NCBI GenBank assembly: GCA_948146395.1
Contig: OX411559.1
Span: 26,851,208 to 26,915,207, forward strand
Length of the DNA stretch: 64,000 nt
Origin: Fragum whitleyi
Lineage: Eukaryota > Mollusca > Bivalvia > Cardiida > Cardiidae
Direction of reading: 5' to 3'
Positions within the stretch are counted from its first letter, which is position 1, and the number at the start of each line of letters is the position of its first letter. Made by a program: the position numbers and the translations under genes. Shown in pieces: positions 1 to 14,500 of the stretch. Under the pieces are notes generated by a model. It was given only the letters and a program-made list of their open reading frames with translations. It had not been told where the DNA came from and made no database searches.

Positions 1-337
1 CGGCAGGGGGTAATGAGACTCGAAACGAGCTTGAAAGAGAATTCCAAGACTTTTCTTTATCTTCAGTTTAATATACATAAACATATCTTCAGCGAACCAT
101 TAAAATGTTATTTCGTAAACCACGAGGTAAAATGCGAGATAATTGCAGGTCATAAAAAATGCAAGATTCGCGACTACGGTACACTAGACAGATTGGTTGT
201 TAACCCTTTTTTATTCAAGAAAATTGCTTTTCTTTTTTGTTAATTTCATCCAGTCAGACCACAATGATAAAGTAGAAAGCGAGGCAGTGTAGGTTATAGA
301 GGATATTGAAATAGTGGTCATTGAATACTGAAGTTAT

Positions 338-410
338 TAAACGAGTCATCTATAAACAGATAAAAACGAGGCTGCGCCGAGTTTTTATCTGTTTATTGAT
401 GACGAGTTTA
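338..410. repeat. Palindromic hairpin element
   Basis: Arms of about 35 bp (TAAACGAGTCATC.ATAAACAG and its complement) around a GGCTGCGCC turn. A fragment of the same arm lies at 4618-4650. It looks like a small hairpin MITE. Bases 1-337 and 411-896 hold no gene I can support; short ORFs there lack splice or homology support. Confidence 0.8.
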
Positions 411-902
411 ACAAATTCTGTATTTCACGAGCGCAAATTTTATATTCTGTTTATAATATGACCCGAATTTTAGCGAAAAATCGTCAAAATTCTTGATATT
501 CAACGTTTCAATTTTCCGCGAAACTTAAAACGCCGTTTCAAAATGACGTCACAAAACATAGATTATGACGTGATTTTCGTGGTTACAATAAAGAGTTGCT
601 ATTCGCTCTGAGTTCATTTGCATTGTTATTCCACTAGTGTAATAACACCCTTGTAATATCAAAAATATTCAACCCGGCAAATTAATTCATATTATAAATG
701 ATTATACTGCACGCCTGTGCAGACTGATCTTAGTCTATTCTGTCTACAAACGATTGTGTCGTGAACTGTTGAAGAATTAAAACGAAAATGTACACGAAAA
801 AACGGAAAACGATTTTAAGTTCTCATACTTTTTTTCAAATTTCTTTCTTTATCGCATTTATCTTTCACCGTGTACTTTTTTGCCCAAATAATGAGTGAAA
901 TG

Positions 903-1984
903 TACGAAAGACCGGTGGTGACTTCTTTTATTCACACTTCACACTTCAAACTTCAAACATATGATATTTAAATGTGAAATGTGAAGTGTGAATTATGAAA
1001 TGTGAAGTGTGAAGTTTGAAGTGTGAACTGTGAAGTGTGAACTGTGAAGTGTGAACTTTGAAGTGTGAACTTTGAAGTGTGAAGTGTGAACTATGAAATA
1101 TGAAGTGTGACGTTTGAAGTGTAAACTGTGAAGTGTGAAGTATGAAGTGTGAAGTGTGAACTGTGAAGTGTGAAGTATGAAGTGTGAACTTTGAAGTTTG
1201 AAGTATGAAGTGTGAAGTGTGAAGTTTGAACTGTGAAGTGTGAAGTGTGAACTTTGAAGTGTGAACTTTGAAGTGTGAAGTATGAAGTGTGAAGTGTGAA
1301 GTATGAAGTGTGAAGTGTGAACTGTGAAGTGAGAAGTATGAAGTGTGAACTTTGAAGTGTGAAGTGTGAAATGTGAATTGTAAACTAGGAAGTTTACATA
1401 TATGGCAACTTTGAAAAAATTAACTTCACATTTCACACTTCACAGTTCACACTTCACAGTTCACACTTCAAACTTCAAAGTTCACACTTCACATTTCAAA
1501 CTTCAAACTTCACACTTCATAGTTCACACTTCATACTTCACACTTCACCCTTCAAAGTTCACACTTCAAATTTCACACTTCACACTTCATACTTCACACT
1601 TCACACTTCAAACTTCAAAGTTCACACTTCACATTTCAAACTTCAAACTTCACACTTCATAGTTCACACTTCACACTTCATACTTCACACTTCACACTTC
1701 AAAGTTCACACTTCAAAGTTCACACTTCACACTTCACACTTCAAAGTTCACACTTCAAAGTTCACACTTCACAGTTCATACTTCACATTTCATAGTTCAC
1801 ACTTCACACTTCACAGTTCACACTTCACACTTCAAAGATATTATGTTTGAAATGTGAAGTGAGAAGTTTGAATTTAAGAAATGTCACCTCCAGTTCACGC
1901 TTCAGAGTTCACATTTCAAAGAAAATATGTTTGAAGTGTGAAGCGTGAAGTGTGAATAAAAGAAGTCACCACCGGTCTTTCGTA
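903..1984. mobile_element. Foldback element with 6-bp target duplication
   Basis: The outer ends TACGAAAGACCGGTGGTGAC (903) and its exact complement (ending 1984) start terminal inverted repeats of over 60 bp. Inside, the two halves are opposite-strand versions of one short repeat (GTGAAGTGTGAA types at ~970-1380, TTCACACTTCAC types at ~1424-1845), meeting at a ~45-bp unique centre. GAAATG occurs directly on both sides (897-902, 1985-1990). The whole unit can fold on itself. There is no coding capacity; open frames inside are repeat artefacts. Confidence 0.9.
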
Positions 1985-2081
1985 GAAATGGGCGTAAGTT
2001 GGTGTTGGTGTTAGACTGATTATTTTGTTGTTGGTTGTGATTGTGGTGATGTCGTTGTTAGTGTCTCAATGGTAATGCAAT

Positions 2082-2317
2082 TGTGACCCGTCGCAATTTA
2101 AGAAACATCTAGGGACCCCTTGAAAAATAGATCGGTTCGAAAAGAGGTCAATGGGACATCGCCTGTCAAACAAGTTTAAATTGGAAGGTATAGTGATCAT
2201 GCTTGGTCCAGAAATCATCCGACTGTGAAAAGATTCGAACCTGGGCAAGGTGCGAAGTTGGCGCAGTCCGACACTTTGCGCACTGCCTAGATGGCTCCTT
2301 TCGCCCCATGGGTCACA
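2082..2317. mobile_element. MITE, TGTGACCC..GGGTCACA family
   Basis: Ends in TGTGACCCGTCGC and CCATGGGTCACA. The subterminal motif (GACACTTTGCGCACTGCCTAGATGGCTCC) recurs at 7955-8055, 11868-11926, 18188-18447, 39858-40113 and 41916-42172. No clear target duplication was found. Confidence 0.65.
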
Positions 2318-2505
2318 AATGTGAAACTTTAGCGTACGTAAAGTAAAAATTGATTAATCTTTTCTGTCATTATTAACATGAAAAACTCTCCTTATTCTTT
2401 AAAACCCAGTATCACTTAGCCAAAATATCTTTCCAAAAAGCTCGTTTTCACAAAATGAATTAATTTCAGATAGTACTTAAATCAAATTCGACTTAATTTT
2501 TTCAG

Positions 2506-2583
2506 GAGCTGAAGTATCTAAAACTTGACGTATCTTCGCCTAGCGATGAAGCCTGTAAAATGTATGACGCCACGGTTTCACAG
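2506..2583 (+). CDS. TTC38: TTC38 exon with SDEACKMYDATVSQ; GC splice donor
   Basis: 26 codons in frame after a TTTTTTCAG acceptor. The donor is CAG followed by GCAAGT, a GC-AG intron with an otherwise perfect consensus. It aligns to residues about 15-37 of vertebrate TTC38. The exon ends in phase 0. Confidence 0.88.
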
Positions 2584-5500
2584 GCAAGTACCTTAACCTA
2601 GTATTACCTTTCTCTCCATTCATTACCTCTGAGACTATACACTAGCGTAACGTCGTTTCTATGAATAATTATTATAATTGTGTACACCTTGATTAGCCAA
2701 TCAAAATGCTTTTACGTAATGTTACTCTTCCAAAAATAATGGGGAAATAGAAGATATAGCTAAACCATTTCTCACAAATTTTCGATTTTTTCATCTTTTT
2801 AGGATCACTAAAGAAAAATATCACATCTTTATTCGGTCCTTATTATAAGTATTTTACACTTGATATTGAAGGCTACTAATTCATGCTTCGCAATAGAATG
2901 AATATTTTTCTACTATTACATTTTTCTTATACGCACAATATAATTTTTGGCATAATGATGAATATTTATATATTAGAAAAATGGGGTCACAGTCTTACTT
3001 TTTTTTTACATATTTTGACTTATTTGTTAAAATAAAAGAATGTAATTCACAAATGATTTTTCAAATTTCAAAACACATTTTCAATATTGCATATAACGAA
3101 TGTGTTGATTCTTTTGGTCCAGTGATATGTGGTAAGGGTTCTTTTTACCATTTTCATAATTTTTATTTGCTGTATCTCCGAAAGGCCATCTTCACAAGTC
3201 AAGGGGTATCGAATCGATAGCTTCTTCTCGACGTTCGTAACCCTGGGTTCGAAAAGATGCCGAAAGGCAGGCAAGCGGTAATTTTGAAAACATGCTTGTC
3301 ATTTTCTCTGAATACTCTCAAATGGACCAAATTTTCTCAACAATGGTGAAAAGATATTTTTTTACTTTAAATAATTTTTATACGCCTGAAGGGTCGTATT
3401 ATGTTATGGCCCCGGTCGTCCGTCCGTCCGTCCGTCCGTCTGTCCGTCCGTCCGTCCGTCCGTCTGTCTGTCTGTCCGTCCGTTAGCAATTTTTTGTGTG
3501 CGCAACTCCTTCTAAACTATCCATGGGAATGAGCTGAAACTTGGCAAAATTACTCTCTATCATGTCTAGTTGTGCATAAGACCTTAGAAATTCAAATCAC
3601 TTCTGTCATTCCTGAGAAATCCTGAATTATCTGCCCTTGGATTTAATGAAAATCACTATTTTGTGTGTGCAACTCCTCCTAAACTATCAATGGGAATGAG
3701 CTGAAACTAGCTGAAATTATTCAAATTGCTCCGGTCATTCTTGAGTTATCTTGAATTATCTGGCATTTGAAGTGAATGAAAAACAAAATTTCTTGTGAGC
3801 TCACTTTTTCCTACATTTTGGATTGGAATGAAAGGAAACTTGCCACTATGACTCTCTTGTTGCTTATTTCTGCTTAGGACTTCATATTTTTTCATATGTA
3901 AAGTAGTTCCTGATTTATCCGCCCTTTACTTAACAAAATAGCTTAAAATAACAGATTTTTGTGTGTGTGTATGCACAACTCCTACACATTTAATTAGATT
4001 GAAATGCACTTGCAACAATGTAACTCTGATATTTGGTTGAGCATAAGACTTCAGAAATTCAAAACGCTTGGGTTTTTCTTATATTATCTTCCCTTGAATT
4101 GATTGAAATTCGCTATATCTCTTTTGTGAGCAACTCGTCAAACTGTGTAATGGAATGAACTGACTTACTGAAACTTGCAAAATGACTGTTTGGCGTATAG
4201 TTATGCATCAAACCATTTTCAATTCACACTCAAAAGGTCACACTTTGTTATGGCCCCAGTCGTCTGTCTGTCTGCAATTTTTTTAGCTATCACTCAAGCT
4301 CACGTAACTGACAAGCCAAGGTAACTGACAAGCCCCATCGGGCGAATACGCACCGCTCTGCGAAGCTCTTGTTGGTCTGTTTTATCAACCTTATATGAAG
4401 TTCTATCCAAAATCATAGTCTGAATTTTGATTGATAGTCTTATAGCGATCACACAACCGCAAACGTCCTTTAATTACGGAAAATCAAAACCGGGCAAGCG
4501 GACGTCCTTAATCGACCGGACCATTGAATTTAACCAAATAACTTCGTCAAAAATAACATAAAGTAACGAATCTTTTAAACTTGTCATCTCAAAGAAATGA
4601 AAGTCAGCAAAGTCCTGTTTTAATCTGTTTATTGATGACTTGTTTATTACACTCGGCATTTCAATTACAATCGTTCAATTCGTCTATATATATCCAATGC
4701 TAAAAGAGATCTGACAAAGGGCAGAATACACAAATACTACATGTCAAAAGGTGTCGGATGGGGCTACAGTACATTAATTTTACTTTTAGCTTCAAAACAA
4801 CCGGGCTAAAAAGGAATCCTAGACTTCTTGTCGTCTTGTAAAATAAATATTTGTGATCCGCCACGCAGGGACGGACCCATTCGGAAAACCACTCGGCCAA
4901 TCTCACGATCAACCTCGGATGTACATAGACGGACTATTTTTAGAAATTACGGGAAACCCTTGGAAAAACTCGATGACGTCAGTCAAAATGGCGTTAGCCC
5001 TCGAAACTTTGAATGAAAACATTCGACGTTGCCAACGCTACTCGTTCAAGTCACTGACGAGAAACCATCGTATCCTTAAACAAATATCTTTAGATTCTTA
5101 AACAACGGCTGAAAAGTCTTAATTTTTGAGAATGATTCGTCATTCTCAAAAATGTAGATTTTTCAGCCGTTATTTACTGTAAAAGATATGAATATACGGT
5201 GCTAGTTTTTAAGTTGGAATGCGGAGCAATTCCAACTTATATTTAACAAAACCGCAAAATGAACACAAGATAATTTCATTTCGGATTTTTTGAGAACACA
5301 TATCACGTGAACAGGATGTGAATACACTTCGGCTTATTTTATATATCTCAACTTGACAAAGACAAACGGTTTACTTCATCAAAAAGTAATAATGCTGTAC
5401 AAATACACAACTATCACTTCATGTTTATTATCAAACGCTAATCTATGTTTTAAACGATATTTATTGAAAGTTGCGTACGAATATATTAGTATCACATGTT

Positions 5501-8500
5501 TGCATTACTATATTTGGAAATCATGTGATAAGTCAATTTCAATAAGGTTAGCAATTGACAATAACACTAGTCAATCATGTGATCTGCTTATTTGGTCATG
5601 TCGCGATCTGTTTTCTCAGTATTGTGGCAATAGCATAGACCAATCACGTGATCTGTTTATTTAGTAAGGTCGCGACCTGTTTTTCGTAGAATTATGTTAT
5701 AGCTTCTTTTAAATGTATAGTTTCTCTTTCTGAACGACTTTATTACACATTTAACTATTGATAAGGTGATATATTGTAAATTTCTGTCTAAGCTACAAAA
5801 TAAAAATCTTTTCTTAATGAAACACTTTTAAAGTTAATAAATATTTTTGCAACATATTGTCGTTTGTTTTCCGTCATATTGCAGTTATCTACATGAATGT
5901 TTTATTGTAAAACCCCAAAACTCATCCAATAAAACCCTTGCCACCATATCTTTAATTGAATTATGAATATCTTTGCCCAATTGCATTACATCACCAAGAC
6001 AATTTGCCATTGGAAACAAACCAACTAGTTCAACTTGTTTTCTTCGCATTCTTACACATCAACACGTTTAAGAGCACCATCATACAATTAGTTACATCGT
6101 GAAATTGACATTCAGCTCAATAAAAAACATTCTTAATCGCTCACTCAGCGCTCCATTCATTCATTCCAAACACTCACTCAAACCATTCAAAAACGCTCAA
6201 AGTTTTTAAAAAAAATAAGATCAACATGTACATTCAAAATGAAGTAAGCAAGAACCAAATCGCGATTTCACTGACATAACTGAAATTTAAAAGGTCTGTT
6301 TGGTTTCTTGACGAAATAGAAAGCTATTAATTGAACTTTCATGCATATTTTATATAGGTTTTATATATCACTGATTTTGTTCAGCCTGAACATAATTAGC
6401 GACATTGGATTCCCTCCATTAAATTTCACTCAAAACTCGCTCCGCTAAATCATTCCAAAATCGTTCACCTTATCAAATTCACGATGTTATTAACTGTATC
6501 CCCAACTCAAAAGTACCTTCAATAACGAAACTTTACACAAATATTGCCCATGACCGGAAGAAATGCACTATTGTTTCGGGGTCATTCATGTCACGGCCAT
6601 CAGTAAATTTCAACAGATAACAGTTTCCACTCTAACTGAACAACCAATTGACCCAAATCATAAAACTTGACACAAATGTTGTCAATGACCCGAGAAAGTG
6701 CCCAATTCTGGAGTCACAAAGGTCGAAATCACAATTGAACTTCGTCCAAAAATTGTCTTGAGATTCAATCTCATGAAGTAAAAGACTTCCCTGCGAAAGT
6801 AGATTTTCATCATGGACAAATCACTTGTTGAGGTCCACCTTGCGACACTTCTAATTAAAAATGTAATTTGAGAAGAAGTCATTCGAAATATAATATAAAA
6901 AAACCTGTTTTGAGTGTATAAGTGTTCGCCTGACTGTGCGTCCATTAGTTGACTGTATGGTCCGTATCATTTTCTTCCTTTTTAGCTCACCTGAAACAAC
7001 GTGCTCAAGGGGAGCTTTTAGAATCACCCTGACTGTGTCGTCCGTCGTGTGTCGTCAATTTTCTTAAAACTTCTTCTTTTCCTTAACCGCTGGGCCAATT
7101 TCAATGAAATTTTGCCAGAATGTTCCTGGGTGACCCTTTTCAAAATTGTCGCTATATACTAATTTGCCAATAAATATTGGTATGGCAGGGCGGGGCTTAT
7201 TTGAGCCCAAAATTTTTGAACGACATCTCCTCCTGAATCACTTGGCAGATTTCACTGAAACTTTACAAGAATGTTCCCTTGATGACCCTCTTCAAATACT
7301 GTTGGCAAAATTTTCATTTTCCCATAAATATGGGCGTGGCAGGGAAGGGCTTATTTTGAGTATCCTCTGTAATGAATGGGTTGGCAGGGTCTATTATGAC
7401 TGCTTATAATTCGAATAATGTCTCCTCTTCAACAATAAGGCAATTTTTTATGAATCTTTGTCAGAAAGTTTCTTAGATAAGATCCACTAGACCAATCGAA
7501 TTAAGGTGAGCGGTTGAGGGCCTGAATTGTAATCTTTTTTCTTACATCAGATTCATGCCTGTATAGCGATTCTCGTTGTTGAAATACATTGTCAAAAGAC
7601 GAGACGTATTATGTGATTACCTGTGGGCGGGAGGCGTCAGCTTCGTTAGTAGCTTGAGGTCACCGTCTCTAGAACGCATTCCAACTTATCAGTACTTTCA
7701 GTACTTTGATTCTTACACTGTTTCCGCCTAACAAAATGCACGATTTTGTTACATACCCATCCGCCTTACATACATCCTGTTGTAGTTTACGGAAATGGCC
7801 GAGTGATGTTCCGAATGGGACGGACCATCGGAAACTCTGACACATATTGTTTTAGACTCGTTCAAATGGCGGCCAACTGAAGGTCAGATTTGAAACATTC
7901 TTATGCTGAAAGGTAGAATGAACATTCTAGATTAGAAAAAAATCAACAAAGTTCGACAAGATTCTACCCTAGACAGCCTTCACATTCTGTACAGGAAGAC
8001 TAGGGTCGACATTTTACGCACTGTCTAGATGGCCCATTTTCGCTTGACGGTCACATATATTTTTCATCTCAGTTCAGTTCGGCCTATGAAGACCCGTCTG
8101 TCGGAGGATTGGAGGGTTCTTTAGACAAAATGATTAAAGCAGATCCAAACTTCGGTAAGCATGTTATGTCTTTGTATTTCTTGTATATAAGACAAAGCCA
8201 AGTAAAAAATATTACAAAGAATCTTAGTCAAAAAAGACAAAATAGCTTGATAAAGTATCGTCATGATAAATTCTACAAAACCTCGACCAGATAAGATTAT
8301 TTTTTAAGATACTATGTTGATATATACCAGCTTCGGGTAAGCCCTCCTTTATTTGAGAGTGGCAATTAACATCCTTTTTTACTTGTAAAATATTTACTAT
8401 ACTAAGTCTGAAGATAGTTTTGAATAAAATTTCGAATGGTATTTTTATAGGCACTATAGTCTTGCGCTGACCCCTCGATTTATTTCTTAATTCTTCTTAG

Positions 8501-11092
8501 CCTATCTAGCTCTTTTCTCCCCTTCTCTCCTCTCTTTTTTTTCTTTCGAAGTGTAGGCAACTGCATTCTCCTTCGCCTCAGAAAGTGGTGTAGTACTGCT
8601 ATCATCTTCTTCGTCTGTCCTTTCCCCTCTGTCGCTCCGTACGTCTAGTTCTTGATTACACAACTTCTCCTTTAATCATGATCGGATTCTCTCGAAACTT
8701 TTACAGAAAATTCTTCTCTATGTGATCATCGAGATTTAATGCTATACTCCGTCCATATAAAGAGCACTTTCGTTGAAAACTTCGCCGTAGAGGGATATAT
8801 TTTGATCAGAAACTCTTGTTCCGTACAGTTCTAAATGCTATTTTTCGCAATAGATTCATTTTAGCATTAGGCGTCTTACGTCACTTGAAATAATTTCAGT
8901 CGGTGGTTTGGCTTTAAAGCTCGGTATAAATGCCCAGTTTGGTAACAAGCGATCTCGCAGTGATCCAATTATTGCAGCTGAGGCTAGACGTATGATGGAA
9001 CTATGTGAGCAGACGCACGTGACCCAGTGGGAGAAATTGCATGCACGTGCAATAAACCTGTATCTTGATGGGTAAGTCTAACAATCTGTGACTCAAAAGG
9101 CTCATTCTTTAAGCCGACAGATTACATTCTACAGAAATAAAGTTAGGAGTCGATCTGTACCTTTAAACAATAGTGTTATGCCAGCTGAAACGAGCGACTT
9201 ATTAATAATAAACATGGGGCTGTGCGTTAGATTTCCAATAATTTCAAATGTGCTCAAAGCAAAGACTCCAGATGAAGATGACCAGCCTGTGAATCTGCAC
9301 AGTCTGACCAGTCTTCACTGAATACTTAGTAGATAGCCCAGGTCTCAAAGTATCTGTAGGCAATCAAGTAACCTTATAAATGTATTCACAGTATACAACT
9401 GTCTATGCTGCTTTATGTTCGCACCTCACCTCCCATTTCAAATTGTTGGAATTATCACGCACAGGATCAAATAATTTACCTTTTAAAGCCCTTTGAATTA
9501 ACGAATGACATTTAAACGTAAATCTAGTTCACCATGACCTCGTATGCAATGATTCACACAATGAAACAAAGAAGATAATGACTTAGGGGTATTAAATGAT
9601 TAATGATGCAAAAGTACTTTTAATCGTCTCTGATTTGTCCTTGGTAAAAAGTCATCACATTATGTATGTTTTATGAACGTAAAGTAATGGATTTAAAATT
9701 GTCTCCTTTTCAAAATAGATTGTCTTCTTACTTTTAGTTCCTCTGTATATTACTTCAAATTTTGATATGAGCCTGTGGGTGAAAAATCACCTTATAGGAC
9801 TGAATCTAGATAAAACAATTTTTACCTCTTTCTATAAATCTAGAAATATTTTCTTATCGTATTGGGGGGGTTAGTCTTGAATTAACTTACTTTTGTCTCC
9901 CAAAAATCTATCATTTTGGGAAAGTGCTCGCCATGTTTTCAAGACAGACTGTTAGCACGAAAAGAATTCCCTGCGAACCCTTTCAATATCATGATCTTAA
10001 ATGTTTCAGAGTGAATCACCAATATTATTTTCTATCTAAAAAGGAACGGATGGACTGAAGTTTGTATTGAAATTCAAAACATAATGAGACGAAAAGTAAG
10101 TTTTTATGATAGTAAGTTTAAATGATTCTTTAAAAGCAGAAAAGATTTAAGTGATCTGCTTCATGACATTCCATTGACAACAAGAATTTGATATTTAAAT
10201 AGTTTCAAATCTGAATTATCTTATAGAAATGTACTAAACTGAATTACCTTTTCAGTCATCGAGACATGGCCGCCAAAGTTTATGACGATCTATTGAGCGA
10301 CCATCCACTAGATATGGCAGCAATCAAGTTTGTCACCCAAATGTATGTTGAAAGTGGTTACTTCCAAGAACTCCAAGATTGTTGTGAGAAGGTTTTGCCC
10401 TATTGGAGCGAACATACGCCTTTCTATGGGTAATATGAATGTCGAAGGTATAGGTATTTTGAATTTGATTGTACTTTTTACCTCGTCTATTTTCGGTGAA
10501 ATCAGAGGTATTATGTTTACTTTGCGTCGTTTGCGTTTGCGTTGCTGCTTGCTGGTGGCGTGGCAAGCTTTAACCTTGGCTATATATCTGTTGTTATCAA
10601 AGATATCTCCATGAAACTTGGTACGGGTGTATATCATCACAAGAGATATCCGGATTATCAAGACGATAACTCTGGAAGCATTTTTGTAAGAGTTATGCCC
10701 CTCTTACTACTAAGATTTTTGCCTAATCAAGCATCTGCAGCCGAGCGTTGCTCCCGTAAATGGCGTTATTGTTAAGTTTTTGTTCCACTGGACTAAGCCG
10801 TGAAGAATCGTCAGTGGCTATAGCGTGCTTCCGTGTGTTAACTTCTTTCATTTAAACATACTATTGGTCAGGATTCAACCAAACTTTACAGGAATAATCA
10901 TTTATGTATGCTCTTTCAGATTTCTTCTGTAATAATGCATTATATTATAGAAAAATGCAAAAAAAAAAGAAAATGTTTGAGACAAGCAATTTCTCTTTTG
11001 TCCTAATTGTGTTCCATTCCTATTGGCTTTTGTTCGCAAAAAGTATCCAATTAAGAATATTTTCTATAGTTATTTTATAGTTATTTGACAGT

Positions 11093-11124
<32 letters not shown>

Positions 11125-11470
11125 GGGGGGGGGGGGGGGGGGGAAGCCGATCTTGCAAGCAAACGAAGATGCTGATACAAATGCGTAATGTTTTCGCTTA
11201 ATTTCAGAAAACAGTTTAGCTAAAACTATAATCTAAAGTATTTGTTTCAGAGATTACCTGTCTTGGTATGCTTTTAGTTTACAAGAGAACGACAACTTTG
11301 ACCAGGCTGAGAAAATGGCAATGAAGGTAAACATTAAATTTACACAACTTAGGTAGAAAGAAGTTGGAAATGTTACTAGCAATTTGGCCAAAATTTGACA
11401 CTCTAGTATTAGATATAGGTTTAAATCAAACCGCTTCTCAAGTTAAAAACTGCACATTATAATACATGTA

Positions 11471-11501
<31 letters not shown>

Positions 11502-14500
11502 TTTCTTCTTCTTCTCCTTCTTCTCTTAAATGAATGATACATTCATTCATGAATGAATGAATGAATTTTGAAATAACGAGTGTTTTTATTACAATCTTAA
11601 ATAAATATTAGAAAAACCCGATAGATTAAAGAAATGGTCAGCCAGAGGACGCAATTTGAAAAACAACTGTATGGGGAGGTAGGATGATCATTTCGGATTC
11701 AGAGAAATCAGAGTACGGATCAAATACGAACAGTGTCGATCCTAGTCAGCTCTGCGTTCAGGATAACACAACATTTGCGTGCAAAGCGGGGTATCATTTT
11801 CAAACAGTTTATACAAGTTTCTTTTTCACCCTGAACGCAGAGCAACCTTCGTAATTCCGTGTAGTCTAACTAGGGTCGACACTTCACGCACTAAATATAT
11901 GATTCCTTTTTGATGGACGTGTCACATTTATTCAAACAGGCCTTGAACCATAACAAGAGCGATTCTTGGGCTGTACACTGCGTTGCCCATATTTGTGCCA
12001 CAACCGGGGAGTTTGAACGGGGATCAACATTTATGGAGGAAAGGGAACGGGATTGGAACGTGAGTTACCAACAAGATACACCATTTCATTTCTAATCTGT
12101 TTTATGTACACTTAGAGACACCATGAAAATGCGAATTGCGTGATTTTTAATGGTTTTGAACTGATTTCAGAAGAGAGTGTGGAGAGAGTTTTTGAAAGAA
12201 ATTAAATTGAGGTAATACAATATCGCTTCTTATTTCGTCCAGATCGGACAAAATTATCAATATATCATTACCCCCCCCCCCCATTTTAAAGAATTCTATA
12301 AAAATATATATGTATCTCTTCGCAGACGATTCCAAATCATCACTACCTAATAAAACAAAACATGATTTAATTAATTTGAATGAAGATTGGGCCCTAAACA
12401 TACTGAGCGTCGTGAATGATTCTTGGGCATTTTCAGAAGATTTTGGAGCTTTAAAGGAGTGTCAATCTCATTATTTTTTAATTGTAACATATTAATATAA
12501 GCGATGTTTCGCCAATTTTTGACTTGAGAGTCTAATGTGATCCTTTGAAATGAAACCACTCATCTGTGGACAAGATGGGAGAAACAATATTCTAAACTCG
12601 ATTATTTTTTCACCGAATAGTTATGGGCGCTCATAACAAAGTCTAATCTTTTTTTCTTAAAAAAAGCATTTCTGGATCTACAAGATAAATCCAATTAATG
12701 TCTTGGGTTGAAAAAAAAGTTGGAATTATTCATCTTTCAGCAACAGAGAAACTATTGTAACCGAGGCATATCAGTTACAAGTTAGATATTAGCCGTGACG
12801 TAATTCGGAAAATTCCATTTTCAATATTATGTTTTTTTGGTTTGTTGGGTTTTTTTTTGTTGGTTTTTTTTTCAAAAGACAATGGACATTTATAGTAAAT
12901 CCATGTATACTACGCTTTCCTACAACGAAAAAGTTAAAGATGTTTACAAAAGTGAACGTGAAAGTCATCGTTTGGTTAACAAACCCTCATAACTTCAGCT
13001 TGTACAAGCTGAATTTACGAGGGTTGGTTAACCATTGACTGTCGAATGCTTATTACCCACTAACTTTAAAGGAGAGTGAATATAAAAAAAAACTCTTTTA
13101 TCTTGACCTGAAATGCAACGACCCGTTGGGCTACTTAGGCTCTGTCCTATCAGGGAGGGCAAAATTCATGGATTATATAAACGGTTTTTTCTTATCCTTT
13201 ACTTTGTAAACATTAAATGATTTTTACTTATTATTCCCCTACAGGTCTCCCTGTACAACTGTCATAATTACTGGCACTGGGCTCTGTTTCATTACGAGGC
13301 TGGAGATTTTGAGGCTACACGAGGGATTCTCGACTCACAGGTGACTGTCGTTATTTCAGTGGTTTTATATGTGAGCGCAAATGTTTGTTATCATTAAATA
13401 TTGTCTATTGCTATCCATGTTACTCTCCAGTCAGAGATTAAGTGGTTATAAAATATTCTGGGATATTATTTCTCAAAAAAAATGGTTGCTATCCATACCT
13501 TGAAAAAATCTCGCAACAATTAAATGTTGGATATTCAAATAACATCAGCATTTGTTATGATTTTTTAACTCTCATTGAATAGGGCATATAAATATGTTTT
13601 TAATAACTAGTTTAGTCATTTATGCACAAAACATTCACAAGTTGGTTTAAAGTAATCATTAAATCATTATGGAAATTTGCCTTCTCCAAAATTTTACCAG
13701 CAGTGTGTAATTGTTTGATTAGATTGCTTGTTTTCCTTCTTCCGTTATTTCAGTTACTCCCTCTCATGCGAAAGTACAGGAGCCCATTCAGTGTCACAGA
13801 TTTCGCTTCATTAATGTTTAGACTTGAGATGGAAGGTTAGTTTCCCCCGTTACTTTAACTGTCAATTAGTCGATAACCATCAATATTTTTTTTTAAAAAA
13901 ATCCTTCTTGTTGTGTGATGGTTTGATGAAAAAGCCGAATTTTTCGGAAAGGGGGCATTTTACCAATTAGTCACTGACAATTACGTATCCTTTGTTGTTT
14001 ACGAGTAGCGCTGTGATCATCTCTACAATCAAAATGATAATTCAAAGATTTTTCAAAACAGGACGTTATAAATATGGTCAAAATAATGGATCAAACAATT
14101 TTCAAAGACGCTTGGGAAATTGAACGCATTCCAATAAAGTTTTACTCCTGTTAATATGATTTATATGTCAATACAGTCGTCATGTTGAAATACGAATTTT
14201 GATAAGTTGCCGTCAATATGAAATCTTGGTGGTTGGCCGTCGAATGGCCTATCGATAACCATCCATTTCCCTTTCTATTCCAGGTTTACCGGTTGTAGGT
14301 TGGGAAGACTGTTTTAACGTGTCACGTGATCACCTTGAGGATCACGCTTGGTCGTTCAGTGACGTTCACGTGATGTTAGCGTGTAACGGGACAAAACGGA
14401 AAAGCGAATCGGACCAGTTTATCAAAAGTGTGAAAGACTTTATAGAGTAAGTAGTCTAATCTATTTACATGATCGTGTTAAGCTGTATAGGCCTATATAT

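Noticed and set aside
541..590. Possible first TTC38 exon starting at the ATG in AAAATGACGTCACAA
   Set aside because: The encoded residues do not resemble the TTC38 N-terminus, and GACGTCACAAAACA is a common dispersed repeat phrase.
993..1662. Open frames of Ser/Thr/His/Phe repeats on both strands
   Set aside because: They are translations of the short repeat in the foldback element; the same pattern reads on both strands.
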